A DNA stretch of 64,000 nt from assembly GCF_036017035.1 (NCBI RefSeq), contig NZ_JAYXHS010000001.1, positions 1,860,001 through 1,924,000 on the forward strand. Direction: 5' to 3'. Positions within the stretch are counted from its first letter, which is position 1; the number at the start of each line of letters is the position of its first letter. Both the position numbers and the translations under genes were made by a program. Shown piece after piece: positions 17,003 to 23,931 of the stretch. This DNA comes from Viridibacterium silvisoli (GTDB taxonomy: Bacteria > Pseudomonadota > Gammaproteobacteria > Burkholderiales > Rhodocyclaceae). Below the pieces are notes generated by a model. It was given only the letters and a program-made list of their open reading frames with translations. It ran no database searches and was not told the DNA's origin.

Positions 17003-17533
17003 ATGTCCGACTACCGCCGTTACCGTCTTCCCGGCGGCACGTATTTCTTCACCGTGAACTTGCTGGATCGGCGCAGCAGCTTGCTTGTCGATCAAATCGA
17101 TCTATTGCGCCAAGCCGTGCGAGTAGCAAAGGAGCGCCGCCCTTTCCACATCGACGCTTGGGTGGTCCTGCCAGATCATATGCACGCGATCTGGACCTTG
17201 CCGGAGGGTGACGCCGACTACTCCGCGCGGTGGACGGACATCAAAAAGACCTTCGTCATAAGCCTGCCTGCAATCGAGCCTCTATCTGCTGCGCGTAGCG
17301 CCAAAGGCGAAAGGGGTGTCTGGCAGCGACGCTTCTGGGAACACACGATCCGTGACGATCGGGATTACGCCGCCCACATTGATTACGTGCATATCAACCC
17401 GCTGAAGCATGGTCTGGTGGAGCGGGTCGTGGATTGGCCTCACTCCTCATTTCATCGCGCAGTGGAGCGTGGTTGGTATGCGCAGGACTGGGGCGCGGAT
17501 GTCCCCGATCTTGTCGCGGGCGAGCGCGCCTAG
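17003..17533 (+). CDS. REP-associated tyrosine transposase (RAYT)
   Basis: This 176-residue Y1/HUH single-strand transposase has the metal-binding HUH motif His59-Met60-His61 in VLPDHMHAIWTLPEG and the catalytic Tyr128 in HIDYVHINPLKHGLV. WQRRFWEHTIRDDRDYAAHI is the usual RAYT block. RAYTs nick and mobilise cognate REP/REPIN sequences and are normally single-copy, vertically kept genes. Here REPINs lie exactly 23 bases from either end of the coding sequence, and further copies occur at 5.1 and 20.3 kb. The enzyme looks intact, so the repeat family may still be mobile. Confidence 0.95.
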   Translation: MSDYRRYRLPGGTYFFTVNLLDRRSSLLVDQIDLLRQAVRVAKERRPFHIDAWVVLPDHMHAIWTLPEGDADYSARWTDIKKTFVISLPAIEPLSAARSAKGERGVWQRRFWEHTIRDDRDYAAHIDYVHINPLKHGLVERVVDWPHSSFHRAVERGWYAQDWGADVPDLVAGERA

Positions 17534-17556
17534 CCAACACGCCAACACGTCAACAC

Positions 17557-17660
17557 GTAGGTCGGAAAAGCGCAGCGCCTTCCGACATCTCAACGTACAA
17601 GCACGCCCGCGGCTTATCGAGCCACCTGATGTCGGAAGGCGCTTTGCTTTTCCGACCTAC
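17557..17660. repeat. REPIN, family C copy 3 (RAYT downstream flank)
   Basis: This has the same structure as the upstream flank, with identical outer arms GTAGGTCGGAAAAGCGCAGC; the inner spacer differs in sequence. It begins 23 bases after the RAYT stop codon. Confidence 0.93.
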
Positions 17661-17693
17661 GTTCATGGGCCGGCAGCGCGCCTTCCGGTGCTT

Positions 17694-18608
17694 TCACTTC
17701 CCCAGAAAGCGCTCGTGCCACCAGGTGAACACGATGTCGCGCAAAGCCGCGCCTTCGTCGTCTCCATAGCGCGGGTCTGCCAGCGACTTGAACAAGGCGT
17801 AATCCTCCGCGCTCAGGGGCACCGCGAAATCCTCATACCGTATCGGCGTGTTCGCAAACTCGGCCTTGTACGCCGGGTCCTTGCGCAAGGCGCGGTCGGC
17901 CTTGATCTTCGGCTGGCGGAAATCTGCCGGCGTGCGCTGGCTGGGGAGCGGTGCGAAGCTTGGCACCGAGGCAATCTCATCGTCCGTCGCGGAGTAGATC
18001 GACAGCCTGACCGGGCGGATCGCGAAGTTGCTGGTCTTCATGATGTCTGCCCCGCAGACGTTCGGCACCGCCAGCAGATCCATCACGGCGAGGAATTCCA
18101 CGTAGTCGCCCGGCGCGGAAGACTGACGGTCGATCCACATGCGGCCATTGGCATCGACGCCGGTCTTCATGAACAGGTTGAACGAGTCATGCACATCGTC
18201 CGGCGTGAGGCCGTATTCGCGCTGCGCCTCGCTCTGGATGTCGTGGCAGTTCGTATGCGTGTGGAAGCCATACACGCTCTCATACAGATAGGCGCTGCAA
18301 CGCGGGAACATCACGTCGTTGCAGCCGGCCGTATCTTCGAGGATGTAGGCCATCGGCCGTTCGCGCGGCGGTGCCGACCACATGAAGTGACCCTTGGTCG
18401 GATTGATGCCGTAGAGCGTGCGCGTGCGCCCGGTGTGCATGTACTCCTTGTAGTCATGCAGGTTGAAGCAGTTGAAGTCCACGCACTGGCTGCCCTCGAT
18501 CTGTTCGATGCGCAGGATCTGCCCGCGCAGCAGCTCGATGGCCTTGCCCGTGCCCGGCTCCAGCACCCAGGAGTCGAGCAGTTCGCGTGTGCCCGTCAGC
18601 GCGCTCAT
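17694..18608 (-). CDS. DUF1989 (urea carboxylase-associated) protein
   Basis: This 304-residue protein belongs to the DUF1989 family, whose short members flank urea carboxylase genes and whose mechanism is unresolved. Recognised blocks are SQCVDFNCFNLHDYKEYMHT, LYGINPTKGHFMWSAPPRER, HTNCHDIQSEA and FNLFMKTGVDANGRMWIDRQ; the conserved Cys/His/Asp residues suggest a metal site. This one is longer than typical urea-carboxylase-linked members. Its ATG overlaps the stop of a 59-residue gene by ATGA, so the two are translationally coupled. No urea carboxylase gene is in the window. Confidence 0.85.
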   Translation of the reverse strand: MSALTGTRELLDSWVLEPGTGKAIELLRGQILRIEQIEGSQCVDFNCFNLHDYKEYMHTGRTRTLYGINPTKGHFMWSAPPRERPMAYILEDTAGCNDVMFPRCSAYLYESVYGFHTHTNCHDIQSEAQREYGLTPDDVHDSFNLFMKTGVDANGRMWIDRQSSAPGDYVEFLAVMDLLAVPNVCGADIMKTSNFAIRPVRLSIYSATDDEIASVPSFAPLPSQRTPADFRQPKIKADRALRKDPAYKAEFANTPIRYEDFAVPLSAEDYALFKSLADPRYGDDEGAALRDIVFTWWHERFLGK

Positions 18609-18784
18609 TTCAGCGCTCCCGCATAGCCTTGCGTGATGCGCCCGGCGGCATGCATCTCCGCGTACTCGCGCAGCGCGAGGCGCACCAGCTCGGTCTTGTC
18701 CGTCGCGACGCCTTTTTCCACGGTGCGCTCCAGCAACTCCCGCTGTTGCTGATTCAGTTTCAGCACGACCTCATGTTCCTGCAT
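18605..18784 (-). CDS. Small RHH-like protein coupled to DUF1989 gene
   Basis: ATG 18784 opens a 59-residue frame ending in TGA at 18605-18607, overlapping the DUF1989 start as ATGA. The protein begins MQEHEVVLKLNQQQRELLER and continues through GVATDKTELVRLALREYAEM to a short tail. A short beta strand followed by two helices with a TELVRLALREY-like second helix is the pattern of ribbon-helix-helix DNA-binding proteins. It could autoregulate the operon or simply be a structural partner. The overlap and composition strongly support it being a real gene; the RHH assignment is moderate. Confidence 0.7.
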   Translation of the reverse strand: MQEHEVVLKLNQQQRELLERTVEKGVATDKTELVRLALREYAEMHAAGRITQGYAGALK

Positions 18785-19106
18785 GTCCCGGCTCCTGTCG
18801 GTTCGAATGGTTCTGGTGCGGCAAAGCGCGCTTCCCGAAATATGACTCTAAAAACGTATACCAAAGTGATTCACGAAAACCCAAATCGGGGCGTGCTGAA
18901 TCCCTCTTGGTGCGCTGGTTCCGCGCTGGGCGGCCTTGCTGATCGGCACGTCAAATCAGCTGTAAATGTTTAAATAACAATGGCTTGAATTGTTTCTTCG
19001 GATCGCTTTTGGTGACCTGCATCAAGCCAGCACACTTTATGCTAGCAATAGGCTTGCCACAAATAGTGTATCCAATTTACGGCAGACATCGACAGGGAGA
19101 ATTGCC
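18785..19106. other. Divergent promoter region, RHH/DUF1989 and BMP copy 2
   Basis: This 322-base gap holds the promoters of two divergent units. It is AT-richer than its surroundings and contains GTATAC at 18856-18861, 72 bases upstream of the RHH-like gene. AGGGAGA at 19094-19100 is the ribosome binding site of the BMP gene. No gene is apparent. Confidence 0.45.
18856..18861. promoter_or_regulatory. GTATAC core, second candidate FCD-GntR operator
   Basis: CGTATAC is shared with the site at 7966-7971 and lies between two divergent nitrogen-scavenging units. Binding by the GntR protein of this region is a guess from the motif alone. Confidence 0.25.
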
Positions 19107-20219
19107 ATGCAGGACACCAGCAACAGCCGCCGTACATTCCTCAAGACCAGCGCCGCAGCCTCCGTCAGCCTCGCGCTGGGCGGTCAGGTGAGCCGGGCGC
19201 TTGCCGCCGACGGCCTCACCATCGGCATCGTCTACGTCGGGGCCAAAGACGACTATGGCTGGAACATGTCGCATGCCGTAGGCATTGCACCGCTGGCCAA
19301 GGTGCCAGGCGTGAAGATCGTGCAGCAGGAGCGCGTGCCGGAGACCAAGGAGGTCGCAACGGCCATCGAATCGATGATCCAGCAGGAAGGTGCCAAGCTG
19401 ATCCTCGGCACCTCGTTCGGCTACTTCAACCCCTTCATGGTCGACCTCGCCAAGAAGTACCCCAATGTCGAGTTCCGTCACCCGACCACGCTGTGGTCTG
19501 CTGACAAACACCCGAAGAACCTCGGCAGCTACTACAGCTACATGGATCAGGCGCACTATGTGGATGGCATTGCCGCGGGTCTGTCGACCAAGTCGAACAA
19601 GATCGGCTTCGTCTGTGCCAAGCCCATCCCGCTGGTCCTGCGCAACATCAACAGCGTGCGCGTCGCGCTCAACAAGGTGAATCCCAAGGCCACGCTGCAG
19701 GTCATTTTCACCGGCGAGTGGACCCTGCCCGTGCGCGAGGCCGAAGCCACCAATGCACTGATTGACTCCGGTTGCGACGTCATCCTCACCCACGTCGATA
19801 GTCCCAAGGTGTGTATCGAAACGGCCGAGCGTCGTGGCGCGAAGTCCTGCGGCCACAATGTCTCGCAAGCCAGCATCGCACCCAAGGGTTTCATCACCGG
19901 CGGCGAGAACAAGTACGAGACCATCTACAAGCTCTACGCCGAGGAGCTGAAGAAGGGCCGCAAGCTGCCGAACATGCTCACCGGCGGTTTCGACAAGGAC
20001 ATGGTGCAGAACACACCGTTCGGCGCCGGCGCGACCGAGGCCGCGCGCAAAGCCGCGGCTGAAGCCACGGCCGACCTCAAGGCGGGCAAGCCGATCTTCA
20101 CCGGCGTGCATAAGGACCAGAGCGGCAAGGTCGTGCTCGACAAGACCTATGGCAACTACGATCCGGTCCTCGACCAGATGAACTACATGCTCGAAGGCGT
20201 GACCGGCTCGCTGACCTGA
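19107..20219 (+). CDS. BMP-family ABC transporter substrate-binding protein (copy 2)
   Basis: This 370-residue protein starts at ATG 19107 behind AGGGAGA. The twin-arginine signal NSRRTFLKTSAAASVSLALG points to Tat export. The BMP fold is seen in LTIGIVYVGAKDDYGWNMSH, LGTSFGYFNPFMVDLAKKYP and KIGFVCAKPIPLVLRNINSV. The last block is close to the first copy at 8255-9346, where VPIPEVLRNINAF occurs, so they are paralogues. No permease or ATPase partner is adjacent. It is divergent from the RHH/DUF1989 pair and probably binds a purine, ureide or related nitrogen compound. Confidence 0.9.
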   Translation: MQDTSNSRRTFLKTSAAASVSLALGGQVSRALAADGLTIGIVYVGAKDDYGWNMSHAVGIAPLAKVPGVKIVQQERVPETKEVATAIESMIQQEGAKLILGTSFGYFNPFMVDLAKKYPNVEFRHPTTLWSADKHPKNLGSYYSYMDQAHYVDGIAAGLSTKSNKIGFVCAKPIPLVLRNINSVRVALNKVNPKATLQVIFTGEWTLPVREAEATNALIDSGCDVILTHVDSPKVCIETAERRGAKSCGHNVSQASIAPKGFITGGENKYETIYKLYAEELKKGRKLPNMLTGGFDKDMVQNTPFGAGATEAARKAAAEATADLKAGKPIFTGVHKDQSGKVVLDKTYGNYDPVLDQMNYMLEGVTGSLT

Positions 20220-20289
20220 TGTGCGAAGCCCCGGACGAGCGCAGCGACTCCGGTGCTCCACAGCGCGGGCGCTATCGAAAGCAAAACCA

Positions 20290-20378
20290 TCGGAAGGAGG
20301 CTGCGCTTTTCCGGGCTGCGAGACCGATTGCGCACGCCTGGCATGCAGGTCGGAAAAGCGCGGCGCCTTCCGACATCC
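20290..20378. repeat. REP pair, family C copy 4, inverted order
   Basis: A degenerate REP (20290-20319) and a better one (20346-20378) lie in the opposite relative order to the other copies, with the GTAGG-like ends facing inward. It occupies the space between BMP copy 2 and the DUF6268 gene. Confidence 0.75.
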
Positions 20379-20486
20379 AGCCCCACAAATCGCCGGCAAG
20401 AATGAGACCCGGTCAGACGGACGCCGATAACCTGCTCCGGGCATTACACTGCTGCTCCCTGCAAGAATTTTCAGAGAGCCGCACTC

Positions 20487-21389
20487 ATGTCAAACCGCAT
20501 CAACCGCATCTCCGTTTTTCTCGGCACGGCCGCGCTGCTGGCCCTCGCAACCGCCCCGGCTCAGGCCCAGACACCCGGCACGAGCATCACGCTGGCCCAG
20601 GTGCACGCCAACCAGGCTGACCTGTCCTCCGGCGGCAAGGCCGGCGTCGACGAGAGCCAGCTGTCTTTCTCCCACACGGCAGTCATCGGTGCTGGCCGCA
20701 CCTTGCTGGGCGTACAGCTCGGCGCCAACTACGAGAACTGGAGCTTTGATGGCGTCACCACCAAGCCCTGGAAGTCGGTGCAACGTTTCTCGCTCGGCGT
20801 GCCGCTGATCCGCATCCTCGACGACGGCTGGAGCGTGCTGGTCACGCCGCGCGCGGAATGGAGCGGCGAAGAGGGCGCCAAGAGCAGCGACTCGGTGGCT
20901 TGGGGCCTCATCGGTGGCGTCAGCAAACAATACGGCGAAGGCCGCAGGATCGGTTTCGGCCTCACCGTGTCGCGCACGCTCGACAAGGACAACGAAGTCT
21001 TCCCGATCATCCTCGTCGACTGGCGCTTCAACGAGCAATGGCGTCTGTTCAATCCACTCGGACGCGGCCTGACCTCGCCGGCAGGTCTCGAACTGGCTTA
21101 CCAGCTTGCGCCAGCCGTCGAGCTGGGCCTGGGCGCGTCCCTGCGTAACTCCACCTTCCGCCTCGCTGACGACAACCTCGTCTCGGCCGGTGGCGTCGGC
21201 AAGGCCAGCTACGCCCCCGTGTTCCTGCACCTGAACTGGAAGCCAGCCCCTGCGTGGAATCTCGACGCCTACGCCGGCATGCTGCTCAACGGCCGTCTCA
21301 AGGTCGAAGACAAGAACGGCAACAAAGTCTCCAGCCAGGACCTGGCCAACACGCCAGCGTTCGGTCTGGCAGCGAGCTTCCGTTTCTGA
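20487..21389 (+). CDS. DUF6268 outer-membrane beta-barrel protein
   Basis: This 300-residue protein has a Sec signal peptide ending APAQAQ, then alternating amphipathic strands ending in the classic C-terminal aromatic signature FGLAASFRF recognised by the BAM machinery. Blocks such as GVQLGANYENWSF, DDGWSVLVTPRAEWSG and RIGFGLTVSRTLDKDNEVFP match the DUF6268 family of uncharacterised outer-membrane barrels. Possible roles are transport or stability of the outer membrane. The gene is followed by a strong hairpin. A short remnant of a similar 3-prime end lies at 22516-22553. Confidence 0.85.
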   Translation: MSNRINRISVFLGTAALLALATAPAQAQTPGTSITLAQVHANQADLSSGGKAGVDESQLSFSHTAVIGAGRTLLGVQLGANYENWSFDGVTTKPWKSVQRFSLGVPLIRILDDGWSVLVTPRAEWSGEEGAKSSDSVAWGLIGGVSKQYGEGRRIGFGLTVSRTLDKDNEVFPIILVDWRFNEQWRLFNPLGRGLTSPAGLELAYQLAPAVELGLGASLRNSTFRLADDNLVSAGGVGKASYAPVFLHLNWKPAPAWNLDAYAGMLLNGRLKVEDKNGNKVSSQDLANTPAFGLAASFRF

Positions 21390-21395
21390 GCCTGT

Positions 21396-21430
21396 TGTTC
21401 GCCCGAGGCATAGCTTGCCTGGGGCGAACA
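21396..21430. terminator. Strong bidirectional hairpin between convergent genes
   Basis: Fifteen-base arms with a single mismatch (TGTTCGCCCGAGGCA with its inverse) enclose the loop TAGCT. It lies seven bases after the DUF6268 stop and before the convergent PEP-CTERM gene. No T-run follows, so it may be a Rho-assisted or bidirectional terminator. Confidence 0.7.
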
Positions 21431-21458
21431 AACGTCAGCGTGCCTGGGCCGATCTGGA

Positions 21459-22256
21459 TCAAGTCCGGGCAGCATCCGGGCCCGGCTGATCCAGCTGCGC
21501 AGCATAAGACTCCCAGCGTGACTCCCGGCGTGCTCGCCCGAGGACATGAACCCCCGCCAATCCAAGCGCCAGCAAAAGCCAGGCGGCCGGTTCTGGAACG
21601 GCAGTTACGACGTAACTGGCAGGACTCAGGACCCCGGAAACAAGCGTTTCATTTGCGGTGCCTGCCGCCCACAGATACCTGAAGTCGGTTGAGCCCGTGA
21701 TCGCGCTTCCGTCAATCACATGCGAGCCCAGCGTCTCGACCGATCCGAACGTCGCCCCGCTGTAAAGGCTGGAGAGAGAAGTGGTGATCTGACTCAGAAC
21801 AGGACTGTTCGCGTCGAGGCGGTCTTCCGCGACAAGGTCTGCCCACGAATAGGCATATCCGCCGAACTGCACGTCAAACCAGTTCTGCGTGTATTGCACG
21901 TTCCCGAAGTACCGACCGGAAAAGTTCAGCGCCTGACCATTGATCTCCAGCACTGCGGAAATCGGTGAAATCTGGATGGTCGGATACCAGACGTCGGCCG
22001 GCAGCGAAGTACCGCCGGAAAGATGATTCGAGCTACCAAATCCGCCCACGCCTCCATTGCGAAGCCCCACAGAAAAATCACCCAGATAAGTCAGCCTGAA
22101 GGGCGTGCCGGCCGCGGGCGATCCGAGAACGCCCGTGGTATCAGAGATCTGCGTGACGGTGCCACGAAGATCGTAAGAGAGAACTTCCGCCTGTACCGGA
22201 GCAAGGCACGATGCAATAGTCAGGCAAGCAGCGAGCGAGCATTTTGATTTCTGCAT
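21459..22256 (-). CDS. PEP-CTERM sorting domain protein
   Basis: This 265-residue exported protein has its start at ATG 22256, where GGGAGTTGAAG precedes it; the longer in-frame extension upstream has no export character. Signal peptide SLAACLTIASCLAPVQAEVL is followed by a glycine- and serine-rich beta domain with FGSSNHLSGGTSLPADVW. The C-terminus is a typical PEP-CTERM: VPEPAAWLLLALGLAGVHVL and an arginine cluster RARRESR. It has no recognised catalytic motif and is probably an exopolysaccharide-associated surface protein processed by an exosortase encoded elsewhere. Confidence 0.88.
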   Translation of the reverse strand: MQKSKCSLAACLTIASCLAPVQAEVLSYDLRGTVTQISDTTGVLGSPAAGTPFRLTYLGDFSVGLRNGGVGGFGSSNHLSGGTSLPADVWYPTIQISPISAVLEINGQALNFSGRYFGNVQYTQNWFDVQFGGYAYSWADLVAEDRLDANSPVLSQITTSLSSLYSGATFGSVETLGSHVIDGSAITGSTDFRYLWAAGTANETLVSGVLSPASYVVTAVPEPAAWLLLALGLAGVHVLGRARRESRWESYAAQLDQPGPDAART

Positions 22257-22515
22257 CTTCAACTCCCGAAGAGTCCTGGAATCCCCGACAGATCGCTCGT
22301 CGCCATCTGCATCATGAGCGACTGCTTCAGTCAGATCTGCGCCCGCACTCACATCAGGAACAGTAGTCCGCATTCACGTCGAACCACCAATAGAAATGAC
22401 GAATGCCTCGAAGCTGTCCTGCACTGCAGCTTGTTGTTCCCACTGGCTTGACCACTTGCGCTGCAAGAGTCACATACAAGCAAGGTATGCGCGCGAAGCA
22501 TCAAGGGGGTATGCC

Positions 22516-22553
22516 CACGCAGGCATGCTGCTCAACGGTAGTCTCAAGTGCGA
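22516..22553 (+). pseudogene. Remnant similar to the 3-prime part of the DUF6268 gene
   Basis: These 38 bases match 21270-21307 with six mismatches, including an unbroken run of 17 identical bases, and translate to AGMLLNGSLK against AGMLLNGRLK. No open reading frame extends the match. It looks like the eroded end of a duplicated barrel gene. The rest of the 22257-22559 gap shows nothing. Confidence 0.5.
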
Positions 22554-22559
22554 CGATAT

Positions 22560-23279
22560 TCATTCCAGCGAAGCTGCCAGATCGCGCAATACCTCGTCTG
22601 GCCGCTCAGTGATTGGCTCGCCATGCGAAACGAGTATCCGTTTCAGCGTCGCAAGATCCGCCCATTGCAGTAGCTGCTTGCGCAGCGCTTCCTTGCCGCC
22701 GTGCAAGGTCAGCTTCACCGGTGTCGGCACATTCGCCTCATCGCCGGCGAAGCCCAACATGCGCAGGAACCAGCCTTCGAAGCCCGAGGCGTGGCGGATG
22801 TTGCCGACAATGTCGTTGAGGACCAGTGTCGAGCCGTGAGGCCCATGCACCAGCAGCGCCGCCTCGCGGTCATGCGTGCCGGGCACGGTTACGAAGTGCA
22901 CGTTCTCGTCCCCGAATTGCGGCATCGACGTATCCACCGCCACCACTTCCGCCACCTTCTTGCGCGCACCTTCCGGCGTCACCACTTCCATGTAGGGATA
23001 GCGCTGCTTCCACACCGGCGCGTCGAGCCGGTGATGATCGTTCGGCACGATCAGGAAGGCCATGTGGCCATAGCCCTCCAGCGCGAGCATCTCGTCCTCA
23101 TCCAGCGCGATCGCGTTGAACACGATGAGGCGTCGGTCCTTCAGGCGCACGATGGTCATGCGCCGTGGAAAATCCACTAGCGGCATGTGAATCTGGCCGA
23201 CCACACTCAGGATGTTTTCATCCACTTCGACCAGCTTGCCGTGCGGCAAGACTTTCCACTGCTCAAGCGGTTTGCCCAT
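22560..23279 (-). CDS. DUF4336-like (metallo-beta-lactamase-fold) protein
   Basis: This 239-residue protein has the DUF4336 layout: MPLVDFPRRMTIVRLKDRRL, then GYGHMAFLIVPNDHHRLDAP, KQRYPYMEVVTPEGARKKVA and VTVPGTHDREAALLVHG. The family is distantly related to metallo-beta-lactamase folds but usually lacks the full HxHxDH metal set; here HH in PNDHHRLD and HGEPITE are retained. No activity is established. It ends close to the VOC gene on the same strand and probably shares its transcript. Confidence 0.7.
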   Translation of the reverse strand: MGKPLEQWKVLPHGKLVEVDENILSVVGQIHMPLVDFPRRMTIVRLKDRRLIVFNAIALDEDEMLALEGYGHMAFLIVPNDHHRLDAPVWKQRYPYMEVVTPEGARKKVAEVVAVDTSMPQFGDENVHFVTVPGTHDREAALLVHGPHGSTLVLNDIVGNIRHASGFEGWFLRMLGFAGDEANVPTPVKLTLHGGKEALRKQLLQWADLATLKRILVSHGEPITERPDEVLRDLAASLE

Positions 23280-23310
23280 GATGTTTCCTTTCGAAGAATT
23301 GGATCGGGGG

Positions 23311-23667
23311 CTACTGCGCCAGGCTCGGATCGATGGCCTGCGCGAAGGCGATGTGGTTGCCGTCAGGGTCGGTAATCATCAGCGTATTCACGAGTGCGCT
23401 GGACGACCTGTGAGAAGTATCGACACCCATGGTGTCGAGATGCTCCGCCTGCTCGGCGATGTCGCTCACAGCAAGCGTCACCGAACCCTTGCCCGCCATC
23501 TTCGGTTGCTCATACACCTGCAACCAGCCGCCACGCTCGAAGCGCCACTCCGCCAGCTCCGGCATGGGCTGTGAATCGGCAGGACGGCCAAACAGTTGTT
23601 CGTACCACTGGCTTGCTGCGGAGATATTGCTGACGGCCACGCTGGCGAGGGCGTTGCGGATGGTCAT
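23311..23667 (-). CDS. VOC-family (glyoxalase/bleomycin resistance fold) protein
   Basis: This 118-residue single-domain VOC protein reads ALASVAVSNISAASQWYEQL at the start, RFERGGWLQVYEQPKMAGKG in the middle and LMITDPDGNHIAFAQAIDPS at the end. The beta-alpha-beta-beta-beta repeats and DPDGNHIAFA block are diagnostic of the fold. Metal-ligand residues for glyoxalase I activity are not all evident, so the substrate is unknown. It lies 31 bases upstream of the DUF4336-like gene on the same strand. Confidence 0.82.
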   Translation of the reverse strand: MTIRNALASVAVSNISAASQWYEQLFGRPADSQPMPELAEWRFERGGWLQVYEQPKMAGKGSVTLAVSDIAEQAEHLDTMGVDTSHRSSSALVNTLMITDPDGNHIAFAQAIDPSLAQ

Positions 23668-23931
23668 GGCGGGCTCCTTTTCCGATCTGGTTACTTGCAG
23701 ACATAGTCAGCAAGATCGGCGCCCGTCAGTCCCGCCGATGGCCGCGTCTTCGCTGTGATGATGTGCTCGCGCAATGAGAATCAGGGAAGCAGTTGCTCTC
23801 TAGATTGAGCCCGGGACATTGGGGCTGAGTTCGTGCGCAGTAGCCGTTAGAGAAGTGCCGGGGAGGTTGAGGATGAAAGTCTCAATGTAATTTATGCTAA
23901 TAGGAAATTCATACAAGAGAGGTTTGCGACC

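Noticed and set aside
17003..17533. Insertion sequence of the IS200/IS605 type
   Set aside because: HUH and Tyr motifs are present, but the block sequence, size and flanking REPINs fit RAYT; no left/right end imperfect palindromes or TnpB are seen.
19077..20444. 455-codon frame antisense to BMP copy 2
   Set aside because: It has shadow composition and crosses the REP pair; no recognisable domain.
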